From Chitinophagales bacterium (lineage in GTDB: Bacteria; Bacteroidota; Bacteroidia; Chitinophagales; Saprospiraceae), in NCBI GenBank assembly GCA_017303475.1, contig JAFLBO010000021.1, forward strand, positions 31,113 through 95,112: a stretch of DNA of 64,000 bases, written 5' to 3'. Numbering within the stretch: position 1 is the first letter of the stretch; every line of letters starts with the position of its first letter. The notes under the pieces were generated by a model that saw only the letters and a list, made by a program, of their open reading frames with translations, was not told where the DNA came from and ran no database searches. The position numbers were made by a program, and so were the translations under genes. Below, piece by piece: positions 1-8,736 of the stretch.

Positions 1-3000
1 ATTCACCGGAACCACACCGTACATCCGGATGGGCAGGTCGTTTTTGGTTTGGGCATGCGGCTGTATCAGGCTCACGTGTGCATACACAGTAGGAGCCATG
101 TTCTTTTCAGCTTTGAATCTCAGGAAATTGTCTCCTGCCACAGCGTCAAACCACATATGCTTGGCTACACGGGTGCCGGTTTCCAGGGTAAGCAGAATCC
201 GGCCGTTTTCGCTGGCGGGAACCTTCAATACCACCTCGTCGCCTACATTATACTTTTCTTTTTCCACCGTAAAGGGCAACATGGCGGCAGCGTTTCGGCT
301 GTACAGGTCGTCCAATTGTTCCGGTTGACCCGACCAGAAGAAATCACCGGCCGTGTGGCCTTCTTCAGTGTCGGCAACGCGCACGAGGTATCGGCCCCAT
401 CCAGACGGTTTCACGCTCCAGGTAGCCTGGCCACGCGCATCGGTTACCAGTTCGGCATGATCCAGAGCATCGTTCATTTCACTGCTGTTGAATTGTCCGA
501 TACCGGAAAGGGCATCGTCATCCCACCACCAACGCCAGTCAACTCGGTAAAGTCCCACAGAAATTTTGTGGTTCGCTACGGGTTTGCCTTGATTATTTAC
601 CACCACAAAGTTCACCTTACTACTTCCGTTCCGATCCAGGGTTTTGCTACCCCATTTATCGGTTGGAATAAATACCCCCACAAAACGCTCATAAGGAAGC
701 ACATCCAACGCAAAATTATCGGTACTGAAATCCCCGCCGGCTTCAAAAGCTCGCACTTTGAAGTTGGCAATCAGTTTGCCTGGAGCGGCATTAACCTCAC
801 CGATTTTGAGCGGCACACTGGCCTGACCATTTTGGTCAATATTGGCGTCGAACAAAACTTCCGGATCTGAAAAGAAGTATCGGGAAGGGTCATCAAAAGC
901 ATAACCTCCATAACCCTTAAATTCTGTTTTAACAGCACGCACCTGCATTTCCACTTTTGCTTTCAGGTTTTGCGCCACTGCACCGTGCAACCAGTTCACT
1001 TTCAGGTTGCCGGTTAGTCCTTCCCCTTCGCCATTGATGCTGAAATCCTTGGCTGTCAGGAATTGCCGAGGACCAAAATTCAGGTCGAGTTTGAGTCGGT
1101 TGGGTTTAACTGTTTCTACTTTTACCTGCTTGGTAAATTCGGCTCCACCAACCATCACTTTCGCGGTCCAGTTGCCCGTTTTAGCCTCTGAACGAGTGGC
1201 GCAGTAGAAGGGATAAACGCCATTTATACCACTGTTGGAAACGGTGCGATATTGAAGGGAACCTCCCGGGTCGCGTAGTTCAAACACTACCGGGTGACCT
1301 TGCGGTAAACGACCGGTTTTGTCTTCCAGGACAAAATTGAGGTACAGGGAATCGCCCGGGCGCCAAACGCCTCTTTCTCCATAAATATAACCTTTTAGGC
1401 CTTTTTGAGCCTCCATACCGGCTACATCGAAACGGCTCAGAGAAAGCGAGTTCCCATCTGCCATGCGCAGATAACCCCGGCGACCATTGGCGCCGGTAGC
1501 TACGGCCAGAAACGGAGCTTCGCGCAACCCTTCTACCATAACAGTACCATCTCCTTCCGTGCGGGTTTTGGTAATAGGCTGAAGCTGATAGCTGAGCAGT
1601 TCAATATCAATGCCGCTAACAGGCTGTGCTGTGTGCAGGTCTGTTACAGCCAGGAATAGTGAGCCGTCACGACCTTTTTTGGCTGTGAGGCCAAGATCAC
1701 TGACAAACACATTCCGTTGAGAAAAATGCTCCCGATTATAGTATTCGCGGGAACATGGGTTTTCACGGTTGTCCCAATTATAATCGTCTTCTTCACTCCA
1801 CCAAGATTCGCTGTCGGTTTCGTCCCAGTAAACTCCGCGGTAGCCTCCCATAATGGAGTTGATAATGCCATCTTCCGGCTCCTGATCTTTTTCCTGGGAA
1901 TACACGTTGTTGCAGCTGGTATAATCCATTTTAAAGGCCAGGCGCACCTGATAAATGGCGCCCGGGTCTTTTTGAATCATATCCTTGAGATCCAGTGCAT
2001 ATCGCTGCCACACTTTGGATGAAGCATCAGGATTGATAACCGCCAAATCAAATTTTTTCTGCAATACAATTTTGCCCACACGTTCCAGCTCGTTATCACC
2101 TTCAATATCGTTCACCTGAAGGAATTGCAGGATGTTGGAATTGAATATTTTGAACACCTCCACATTTACAGCGGTTAGACCAACTGCCTCGAATGGGAAA
2201 ATAACGCCGCCGTTGCTTTGTTGCGGAATAATAGCACCTCTGCCAACCAGTCGTACCCCTGGCTTCAGGTCTTCAAAATTAAGCGTCCATTCGCCGGCGC
2301 TTTTCAGATACTGACCAGCCGCATTGCGCACATTGGCATCTACCTGCACTTTTTTAGGGCCAGTGATCCGGTCGCCCGGGTACACGCGCACGAAATTGCC
2401 ATCGGTGACATACCGCAATTTGCCATGAAAGTTATCCACCCGAATCAGGCCGGAGAGGTCCTGTGCGCTTGAAATTGGATCGCTAAAGTTCAGTAGCACA
2501 TACTGTTCTTCCACCTGAACGGCTTTGGCTGAAAGCAGGCTGAATTCGCCCAGTGGCGGAACCACCTGAGTTTCTTCCAGATCTTTATTTATGCCTAATG
2601 GATCGCCAGACCACGACATGCGCACTGAGCTGGGCACATTAGAGCGCTCCAAACCGGCCACTGTCCATTGGTGCGATTTGCCATCCGCATCGTGTTTCCA
2701 GCTTACCAGAAGGGCTTTATTACCTTGTTTGGCCTGAAACATCTGCTCAATTTTGGCCGCATCGCAGGCTTCATTTATCCGAACCGTTCCAATTACCTGC
2801 TGTTGACGAGGGTCGGCGGGATCCATGGTGATGCCATCGGTGCTGACCTCGAAGGCTAGTTCCCGGACATGAAAACTGAATTCAAATACACGGGCCAAAT
2901 CTGGCGCTTCTGCATAAATGCGTTTCAGCGCCACTTCCGCAGTGTAGCGTTTGCCGGGCTGTAGCGGTTTGGCGGGCGTTAGTTTGATGGTGCGGTCATC

Positions 3001-3276
3001 TTCCCAAATGGTCTTGCCCTCAATTTTGGGGCTGGTAGAGAAAATGCTGGCTGGTACCTCCTGTCCAACCTGACCGGTCTGGATGGCAGCATTGACAAAA
3101 CGTACCCGTATGACCTCATCCCTGCTGATAGAGCCGGAACTAAAGGCATAGATGTATTGGGAAATAGCTTCGTAATAGGCCTCGTTTTTGACAATTTTTT
3201 GGCTGTTTACGAGGAAAAAAATGCCTGTTGCAACGGCTGTTGTTGCAAGTAAGGCATACGCAAATGGCTTTTGCAT
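1..3276 (-). CDS. Alpha-2-macroglobulin family protein, N-terminal 1,092 codons (3' end outside window)
   Basis: The frame stays open from ATG 3276 to the window edge, so only the N-terminal 1,092 residues are visible. A single hydrophobic segment near residues 6-24 without a lipobox Cys suggests a membrane anchor or uncleaved signal. The rest is tandem beta-domains; the MG2 hallmark RGVWRPGDSLYL lies near residue 635. Bacterial alpha-2-macroglobulins are large periplasmic proteins thought to trap foreign proteases, often through a Cys-Gln thioester in the C-terminal half. That part is outside the window, so trap type cannot be judged. No penicillin-binding protein PbpC, a frequent partner elsewhere, is next to it on the visible side; the flippase gene ends 134 bp upstream. 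A TAnnTTTG box at 3352-3359 suggests its own promoter. Confidence 0.85.
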   Translation of the reverse strand, partial: MQKPFAYALLATTAVATGIFFLVNSQKIVKNEAYYEAISQYIYAFSSGSISRDEVIRVRFVNAAIQTGQVGQEVPASIFSTSPKIEGKTIWEDDRTIKLTPAKPLQPGKRYTAEVALKRIYAEAPDLARVFEFSFHVRELAFEVSTDGITMDPADPRQQQVIGTVRINEACDAAKIEQMFQAKQGNKALLVSWKHDADGKSHQWTVAGLERSNVPSSVRMSWSGDPLGINKDLEETQVVPPLGEFSLLSAKAVQVEEQYVLLNFSDPISSAQDLSGLIRVDNFHGKLRYVTDGNFVRVYPGDRITGPKKVQVDANVRNAAGQYLKSAGEWTLNFEDLKPGVRLVGRGAIIPQQSNGGVIFPFEAVGLTAVNVEVFKIFNSNILQFLQVNDIEGDNELERVGKIVLQKKFDLAVINPDASSKVWQRYALDLKDMIQKDPGAIYQVRLAFKMDYTSCNNVYSQEKDQEPEDGIINSIMGGYRGVYWDETDSESWWSEEDDYNWDNRENPCSREYYNREHFSQRNVFVSDLGLTAKKGRDGSLFLAVTDLHTAQPVSGIDIELLSYQLQPITKTRTEGDGTVMVEGLREAPFLAVATGANGRRGYLRMADGNSLSLSRFDVAGMEAQKGLKGYIYGERGVWRPGDSLYLNFVLEDKTGRLPQGHPVVFELRDPGGSLQYRTVSNSGINGVYPFYCATRSEAKTGNWTAKVMVGGAEFTKQVKVETVKPNRLKLDLNFGPRQFLTAKDFSINGEGEGLTGNLKVNWLHGAVAQNLKAKVEMQVRAVKTEFKGYGGYAFDDPSRYFFSDPEVLFDANIDQNGQASVPLKIGEVNAAPGKLIANFKVRAFEAGGDFSTDNFALDVLPYERFVGVFIPTDKWGSKTLDRNGSSKVNFVVVNNQGKPVANHKISVGLYRVDWRWWWDDDALSGIGQFNSSEMNDALDHAELVTDARGQATWSVKPSGWGRYLVRVADTEEGHTAGDFFWSGQPEQLDDLYSRNAAAMLPFTVEKEKYNVGDEVVLKVPASENGRILLTLETGTRVAKHMWFDAVAGDNFLRFKAEKNMAPTVYAHVSLIQPHAQTKNDLPIRMYGVVPVN

Positions 3277-3351
3277 AGGAAGTTAGAGAATGAGGTGATG
3301 GTGTTTGTATCAACTCCGATGGCGGGGTAGTCGGATGTAACTAAAAACGTT

Positions 3352-3359
3352 CAAATGTA
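3352..3359 (-). promoter_or_regulatory. -7 box TACATTTG for the macroglobulin gene
   Basis: Read on the minus strand this matches the Bacteroidota -7 consensus TAnnTTTG exactly. It lies about 75 bp upstream of ATG 3276, in the gap behind the flippase gene. No convincing -33 TTTG was fixed. Confidence 0.5.
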
Positions 3360-3410
3360 GGAGCATTTCACACATTAACGAAGGACTTTACAGGAAAATA
3401 TGTAAAGCGC

Positions 3411-4745
3411 TTACACATGAAAAATATTCTGGATGAAAAGTGTAAAACGTTCTGATTGGGTTAACATAAAAACAGCAAACAAGGCGACGGAATACCCCAA
3501 ATACCATCTCCAGTCGAGCCATTGAGTGGTTTTTATACCATGTTTATTTTCCAGAATCCAGATCAGGCCCAGTTTTTCAATCCAAAAAGAAATTACCACG
3601 GAAAAGGCAAGCCCGGGAAGTCCCCAAATTTGAATAAAAACATATCCCAACACAATCTTTACCAATAACTCAAAAAGACTAATCCCAAATATGCTTTTGG
3701 AATCTGAACGGGCCAGCACCACAGAAGCGGGCAGGAGAATTCTGCTGGAAAGGGTGAGCAGATAAATATTGAATAACGTGGCGCTTGCCGCAAAATCGTG
3801 GTTGAATACCACCGGAAAAAGTGGCTTGCTGATACACATCAAAAACATGGTCAAGGGGAACAGGATGTGCATCAACTTTCTTGTTTTAGTTTTCAATTGT
3901 AACAGGCCTTCACTTTGGTTGGATGCAATGAGCGGTATTAGTGAGGTGCCCAAAGCACTAACCAGGGCTGTTGCTAATGGAAACTCTCTGGCGCCATAGC
4001 GGTATACGGCATACGTAGCCGAATCCTGAAAATGCCAGCCAACCAACCAGTTATCGGCCAGCATCAGCAGATTGCTCACCACATTACTCAGAACAAGGGG
4101 AAGACAAAAGGTAAGGTAACGCAAGGTTAGAGGCCAGTCAATGTCTATCCGGCCATATCGAAGTGCCATGCCGGCTGCCCACAGCCACTTTCCCGCGGCC
4201 AGCAAAACAAGGGCTTTAATGCTGCCTTCCAGCCCGTAGCCTGCCAGAATTGGATATCCCAGCGCTGCCAGATACAAACCAAAACTGGCTACGCCCCAAG
4301 TGACAATGTAACGAGGTTTTTCCTGCAGGAGGTAGATGTACTCCACTGGGAAACTTGGGAGGTTAAGGAGTAAATACAGGGCAAACCACTTGAAATGAGG
4401 TACTTCCGGCATGCCTGTCAGTACCGGTGTAACCCAGGGCTCCCCAAACCACAGTACCAGGAACAGAACCAAGGCAATGCCGAAAAAAATCAAAAAATGG
4501 TTGAAAATGAATACTTTACGTTGGTTTTCGGCCAGTTTGCTGTACACTGCTGTTATGCCTTGCAACAAACCAGCAACCCAGAAAAAGGTAAGAATGGTGC
4601 CTACATACAGCAGCATCTCCCAGGCGCCAATGTCCGATACCGACAAACCACTTTTTGCCAGCAGAATGCCAGTGAGCACCGCTGTGCCCAAACGCATAAC
4701 CTGAAAAATTTGCAGGGCCAGGGTTGATGTTAGTGGGGGAAGCAA
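3411..4745 (-). CDS. Polysaccharide flippase-like membrane protein (Wzx/MATE fold)
   Basis: A 444-residue protein that is hydrophobic throughout, with about 12-14 predictable membrane segments, matching the length of Wzx/PST-type lipopolysaccharide and O-unit flippases. These proteins move undecaprenyl-linked sugars across the inner membrane. The opening stretch containing ILLAKSGLSVSDIGAWE is typical of the family start. No glycosyltransferases are nearby, so its sugar substrate cannot be inferred. It lies 26 bp downstream of the FAD oxidoreductase gene on the same strand and is probably cotranscribed with it. The family call is by sequence appearance; a multidrug MATE role is less likely because a clear MATE exporter is encoded at 51089-52429 and looks different. 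Confidence 0.75.
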   Translation of the reverse strand: MLPPLTSTLALQIFQVMRLGTAVLTGILLAKSGLSVSDIGAWEMLLYVGTILTFFWVAGLLQGITAVYSKLAENQRKVFIFNHFLIFFGIALVLFLVLWFGEPWVTPVLTGMPEVPHFKWFALYLLLNLPSFPVEYIYLLQEKPRYIVTWGVASFGLYLAALGYPILAGYGLEGSIKALVLLAAGKWLWAAGMALRYGRIDIDWPLTLRYLTFCLPLVLSNVVSNLLMLADNWLVGWHFQDSATYAVYRYGAREFPLATALVSALGTSLIPLIASNQSEGLLQLKTKTRKLMHILFPLTMFLMCISKPLFPVVFNHDFAASATLFNIYLLTLSSRILLPASVVLARSDSKSIFGISLFELLVKIVLGYVFIQIWGLPGLAFSVVISFWIEKLGLIWILENKHGIKTTQWLDWRWYLGYSVALFAVFMLTQSERFTLFIQNIFHV

Positions 4746-4771
4746 GGATGGTTGTTTTGTAGTGGTATGAC

Positions 4772-5767
4772 TCAGCTATGCACCAAACGGGTTGCCAGCT
4801 CACGGGCAAAAAATGGCGCAAGCAATGTACCTTTTGTCCCCAAGCCATTAAACATGTACACTTTTGGATTCAGGTGACTTTGATTCAATACGGGCCGGCG
4901 ATCAATCATGGTTGGCCGGATGCCGGCCACCATATCTACAATGTCAAACGGTACTGACAACATTTCGTACAGATGATCAAGCAGGAAAGAACGCCCATCC
5001 TCTCCGGGCAAGGTGTCTGGGAAATGCCAGCGATAGGTGCTGCCAGCCCAAAAGAGCCCATCGCCCAGAGGGGCTACCAGGACGGTTTTTTTGAGCATTT
5101 CCTCCGGCCATTCCGCGGCTTCAAGGCCCGGAAATCTTAACAAAAGCGCCTCTCCCTTGGATACCCTGAATGGCGTTTCCGGGAAAAACGGATTGGTCTC
5201 TCCACGCCATCCTTCGCAAAAAATGATCTGATCGTATTTGGTGGTCAATGCTTCAATTTCCTCCGGGGAAACGGTTTTCTCTTGAAAAAATCCCTTTTCC
5301 AGCGCATAATTGCGAAATCGTTCCATCAGCAGCGGTAAATTGACCCTGCCAGATTGATGAATTAATCCAAAATGGAAACCGGGTTTGAGCAGCTTGCCCC
5401 ACTTGTCTGCATGATCTCGTTCGCTGAGAAACGGAAGGTAATCCTCCTGACTGCATCGAACAGACCAGTCGTTGGTTTCTTCCGGAGTAGCCAGTAGCCT
5501 GAGTATAGGCCGTTCTTCCCAGAGGGCTACCCCCAGCGCTTCTTCCAAATTGCGGTACACCTGACGGGCAATCGGGTAAAATTCCTCGAAACGCCAGGAT
5601 TTGACATATCTTTTTCCGGTTACCGGATTAATGATGCCGGCCGCGGCAATGGAAGAGGCGCCGGGTAGCCTGCCATCCAGAATATGCACTTCAACGCCAG
5701 AGTTTCGGAGTTCCCAGGCCAGCAGTGTGCCGGCAATTCCTTGACCAATTATGAGCGTTTTGGGCAT
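4772..5767 (-). CDS. FAD-dependent oxidoreductase, DAO family
   Basis: A 331-residue flavoprotein. The N-terminus holds the dinucleotide-binding motif GQGIAGTLLAWEL followed by an acidic strand end (HILDG), then GAASIAAAG-like residues (GASSIAAAGIINP) typical of the D-amino-acid oxidase/glycine oxidase superfamily. The C-terminal GIRPTMIDRRPVL and FNGLGTKGTLLAP also fit DAO-fold enzymes, in which that region closes over the FAD. The substrate is unknown; an amino acid or amine is the family default. It starts 9 bp after the proline-rich gene and ends 26 bp before the flippase gene, so the three probably form an operon. No membrane segment is seen; the protein should be cytosolic. Confidence 0.8.
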   Translation of the reverse strand: MPKTLIIGQGIAGTLLAWELRNSGVEVHILDGRLPGASSIAAAGIINPVTGKRYVKSWRFEEFYPIARQVYRNLEEALGVALWEERPILRLLATPEETNDWSVRCSQEDYLPFLSERDHADKWGKLLKPGFHFGLIHQSGRVNLPLLMERFRNYALEKGFFQEKTVSPEEIEALTTKYDQIIFCEGWRGETNPFFPETPFRVSKGEALLLRFPGLEAAEWPEEMLKKTVLVAPLGDGLFWAGSTYRWHFPDTLPGEDGRSFLLDHLYEMLSVPFDIVDMVAGIRPTMIDRRPVLNQSHLNPKVYMFNGLGTKGTLLAPFFARELATRLVHS

Positions 5768-5776
5768 GCAGGATGC

Positions 5777-6508
5777 TTATTTATATCTCCTTCTGACCAG
5801 TTTTACAAAAGCTTTGGCAGTGTCCAAACGCTTTTTGTCGGTCCAGGTATAATGCACAACGTAGTTGTGGATGAGATAATCGCGTGCCTGATCGAAATGT
5901 GAAAAGTCGTTCAGGGCATTGAGTGCATTTTCAAATGCTTTGCCGTCGCCGGCAAATAATTCACTGGTGTACAGCAGACGATCGTTCAGCGCAATGGCCT
6001 TTTTCAAGTCGGCAATGGCTGATTCTGCCAGTTTTTCAGATAGTTCTTTAGCCTGTTTTTCTTCAAACAGCAAATCCAGTCCGGCGCCTGCAGCGGCTGG
6101 CGGCGATACCTTAACCGCAGGGGCGGGTTTTTCAACCTCAACCGGCGGTGGTGGGGGCGGCGGCGCTTGTACAACAGGCGGTGGAGGTGGGGGAGGAGCC
6201 TCTACAACAGGTGGCGGTGGTGGGGCGGGCACTTCCTCTACTACAGGAGGTGGCGGCGGTGGCGGAGTTTCTTTCACCACTTCCACTACAGGTGTTGGCG
6301 CAGGAGGCGCCACACGAGCTGGAGCTGGTTCCGGTTTTGGGGCAGGCACGGATGTATTGGCTTCAGACAGGATGGCGTCGTACAGTTCCCGAACGTAAGA
6401 TGCGAGTATATCAACATCCAGTCGGACGATGTTTTCCTGATCTTTGCTCATTCGATTGAATTCGCGATGGAGCTTATCGAGGTAAATTTTTGCTTTTTGA
6501 AAATCCAT
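5777..6508 (-). CDS. Protein with a central polyproline linker, function unknown
   Basis: A 243-residue protein with no family that I recognise. I chose ATG 6508 (MDFQKAKIYLDKLH) over an in-frame start 60 bases upstream because the extra residues are Cys/His-rich and unlike a normal N-terminus. An N-terminal helical part (about residues 1-45) is joined to a C-terminal helical part (about 150-243, with DLKKAIALNDR and FENALNALNDF) by a linker with runs of 5-7 prolines separated by VVE, VVQ and VEV. The C-terminal part resembles small helical domains of unknown function in Bacteroidota. The polyproline runs would need EF-P for translation. First gene of the likely operon with the FAD enzyme and the flippase. 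Confidence 0.7.
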   Translation of the reverse strand: MDFQKAKIYLDKLHREFNRMSKDQENIVRLDVDILASYVRELYDAILSEANTSVPAPKPEPAPARVAPPAPTPVVEVVKETPPPPPPPVVEEVPAPPPPPVVEAPPPPPPPVVQAPPPPPPPVEVEKPAPAVKVSPPAAAGAGLDLLFEEKQAKELSEKLAESAIADLKKAIALNDRLLYTSELFAGDGKAFENALNALNDFSHFDQARDYLIHNYVVHYTWTDKKRLDTAKAFVKLVRRRYK

Positions 6509-6624
6509 TAGCGGGAGGGTTTGATAACAGTGCCTATTTTCACCGGCGAATTTCCAATTTTTTTTCAACTGTACAGGAGAAAGTTCAATCAGGATTGAAC
6601 ACCTGCATAAAATTAACTGTCACT

Positions 6625-7209
6625 GTGTTTTTAGAACCGCATTTTAAAGGACAACGTAAAGGCTGGATAGAGGTAGTTTGTGGTTGTATGTTTTCCGGCA
6701 AAACGGAAGAACTGATCCGGCGTTTGCGCAGGGCTAAAATTGCTGAAATGAAAGTAGAGGTATTCAAGCCCAAGGTAGATACGCGATATGACGAGATTGC
6801 CATCGTGTCGCACGATACCACCTCGGTATTGGCTCAGCCGGTTGGCCATTCTTCTAAGTTGCTGGAAATCAGTGAGGATACAACGGTTGTAGGGGTTGAT
6901 GAGGCTCAGTTTTTTGATATGGATTTGCCGGAAGTTTGTCAGGAACTTGCCTTGCGCGGTGTTCGTGTCATCATAGCCGGATTGGATATGGATTACAAAG
7001 GGAACCCGTTTGGGCCCATGCCCGCCCTTTTGGCCGTGGCGGAATATGTAACCAAGGTACACGCAATTTGTGTTCATTGTGGTAACCTGGCCACACATTC
7101 CTATCGTTTGGCAGAGGAAGATTCCGTGGTGTTGTTGGGTGAAAAAGGCCAGTACGAACCCCGCTGCAGATCCTGTTATCATCAGGGAAATATACTCAGA
7201 CTGAAATAG
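6625..7209 (+). CDS. tdk: Thymidine kinase (type II)
   Basis: Phosphorylates thymidine to dTMP with ATP in the pyrimidine salvage pathway. The Walker A motif GCMFSGKT, the catalytic-base region DEAQFF, and four Zn-ligand Cys (HCGN and CRSC pairs) identify the tetrameric type II family. I start at GTG 6625, giving VFLEPHFKGQRKGWIEV at the front and 194 residues, the usual length; the upstream in-frame ATG 6490 would add 45 residues that match nothing in the family and would overlap the start of the divergent proline-rich gene. One residue of note: Cys replaces the more common Ser in the G-x-M Walker segment. Stands alone, 117 bp before lysA. Confidence 0.95.
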   Translation: MFLEPHFKGQRKGWIEVVCGCMFSGKTEELIRRLRRAKIAEMKVEVFKPKVDTRYDEIAIVSHDTTSVLAQPVGHSSKLLEISEDTTVVGVDEAQFFDMDLPEVCQELALRGVRVIIAGLDMDYKGNPFGPMPALLAVAEYVTKVHAICVHCGNLATHSYRLAEEDSVVLLGEKGQYEPRCRSCYHQGNILRLK

Positions 7210-7286
7210 AATCAAATTTTCATCGGAAATTTGTGCCACCAAAGTATTTCCCCAATGGGGCTAAAAAGTCATTTGCTGAATAAAAC

Positions 7287-7326
7287 CACTCACTCACCCA
7301 CTCATTCACTCACTCACTCATTCACT
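7287..7326 (+). repeat. Tetranucleotide tandem repeat (CACT)10, imperfect
   Basis: Ten consecutive 4-base units: seven CACT, one CACC and two CATT. It ends exactly where the preferred TTG start of lysA begins. The same ACTC-type unit builds the arms of the inverted repeat at 18312-18474. Slippage here would change the spacing upstream of the start codon. Confidence 0.85.
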
Positions 7327-8580
7327 TTGCAGCTAGTCAACGACAAATACCAATTCACCGGCGGCATTGACCCGCTGGAACTGTGCCGCGAATATGGCAC
7401 ACCATTATATGTTTATGATGCAGCCATCATTGAAAGGCAATATAAACGCATTACTTCGGCCTACACCTACCCCAAGTTCAAGGTGCATTACGCCTGTAAA
7501 GCACTGAGCAATCTGAGCATTTTGCGTTTGTTGCGCAGTATGGGATCGGCTCTGGATTGTGTGTCCATTGGTGAGGTACGATTGGGTTTGCTGGCGGGAT
7601 ATGCACCATCCGATATTCTGTTTACACCAAATTTTGCCGGCATTGATGAGTATGAAGAGGCGGTTAAGTTGGGTGTTAAAATCAACATTGACGCCATTCC
7701 CATGCTGGAAAACTGGGGTTTACACCACCCGGATGTGCCGTTTTGTATCCGTATCAACCCACATTTGATGGCTGGTGGCAACGAAAAGATCAGCGTAGGA
7801 CACATTGATTCCAAGTTTGGTATCAGCATTCACCAGCTTCCACACGTTATGCGGATTGTGGAAAATCAAAAGCTGACGGTAGAAGGCCTGCATATGCACA
7901 CCGGTTCGGATATCCTGGATGTGGATGTTTTTCTGCGCGGCGCTGAAATTCTGTTTGAAGCTGCCCGCAAGTTTCCGGATTTGAAGTATATAGACCTAGG
8001 AAGCGGATTTAAGGTGCCTTACAAGCCAGACGATATTGAAACAGATGTGGAAGAGGTGGGTGAAAAACTCAGCCAAAGATTTGCCGCATTTTGCCAGGAA
8101 TATGGTCGTGAACTAACTCTGATGATAGAACCGGGTAAATTTCTGGTGAGCGAAGCCGGCTATTTTTTTGCTAAATGCACCCTGGTGAAGCAGACTACCT
8201 CCACTGCCTTTGTAGGTCTGGATACCGGGTTTAACCACCTTATCAGGCCCATGTTTTATGGCGCCTACCACAAGATTGTGAATGTAACCGAGCCTACGTT
8301 CAAACCCAGAATTTACAATGTAGTTGGTAATATTTGTGAGACCGACACTTTTGCAGCTGACCGGCGTATTGCAGAGGTGGTGGAAGGAGATATCCTGTGT
8401 TTTTTCAATGCAGGCGCCTATGGTTACACTATGTCGTCAAACTTTAATGCACGGTTACGTCCTGCGGAGGTGCTTATTTACCAGGGAAAGGCTTACTTAA
8501 TCCGGGAGCGCGAAAAGTTTGAAGATTTGGTTCGGGGGCAGCATGAGGTGCCTTTTGTACAGCAAAAGGCAAAAGGTTAG
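7327..8580 (+). CDS. lysA: Diaminopimelate decarboxylase
   Basis: Makes L-lysine from meso-diaminopimelate, the last step of lysine biosynthesis, with PLP. Visible marks: VHYACKALSN, whose Lys would bind PLP near the N-terminus; GGNEKISVGHIDSKFG; HMHTGSD; the glycine-rich IDLGSGFK; EPGKFLVSEAG; and the C-terminal NICETDTFA and GAYGYTMSSNFN that complete the dimer-interface active site. I prefer TTG 7327 (417 residues; QLVNDKYQFTGG follows), because homologues begin at this point; upstream in-frame ATGs at 7231 and 7256-7258 would translate the CACT repeat into a Thr-His-Ser-rich leader. Unlinked to other lysine genes here. Confidence 0.93.
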   Translation: MQLVNDKYQFTGGIDPLELCREYGTPLYVYDAAIIERQYKRITSAYTYPKFKVHYACKALSNLSILRLLRSMGSALDCVSIGEVRLGLLAGYAPSDILFTPNFAGIDEYEEAVKLGVKINIDAIPMLENWGLHHPDVPFCIRINPHLMAGGNEKISVGHIDSKFGISIHQLPHVMRIVENQKLTVEGLHMHTGSDILDVDVFLRGAEILFEAARKFPDLKYIDLGSGFKVPYKPDDIETDVEEVGEKLSQRFAAFCQEYGRELTLMIEPGKFLVSEAGYFFAKCTLVKQTTSTAFVGLDTGFNHLIRPMFYGAYHKIVNVTEPTFKPRIYNVVGNICETDTFAADRRIAEVVEGDILCFFNAGAYGYTMSSNFNARLRPAEVLIYQGKAYLIREREKFEDLVRGQHEVPFVQQKAKG

Positions 8581-8668
8581 CGGAATGAAATTTTGAAAAT
8601 TTGACATTTTGCTTCGTTCTCAGAATAAAATTTTATTTCATGTTTTGTTGAAGAAAAGTTTGCGCTGG

Positions 8669-8711
8669 AAAAAGTGAATTCGCATACATTCGCTCCGTTA
8701 ATCACTTTTTT
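8669..8711 (+). terminator. Terminator-like hairpin ahead of the M57 gene
   Basis: The stretch AAAAAGTGA at 8669-8677 pairs with TCACTTTTTT at 8702-8711 and ends in a T-run, 25 bases before ATG 8737. It could end lysA transcription or act as an attenuator of the peptidase gene. The stem is A/T-rich, hence modest confidence. Confidence 0.35.
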
Positions 8712-8736
8712 CATCAAATCCAACTGTTCTTTTAAC

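Noticed and set aside
49..870. 273-codon plus-strand reading frame
   Set aside because: It is antisense to the macroglobulin gene, whose frame is open over the whole stretch and encodes recognisable domains.
1..3276. Macroglobulin as a thioester-type protease trap
   Set aside because: The thioester region would lie in the missing C-terminal half, so trap type cannot be claimed.
5919..6398. Gly/Thr-rich plus-strand reading frame
   Set aside because: It is the reverse reading of the polyproline gene; the glycine runs are only the complement of proline codons.
6490..6624. Upstream ATG as tdk start
   Set aside because: The 45 extra residues match nothing in thymidine kinases and would overlap the divergent gene's start; GTG 6625 gives the normal front.
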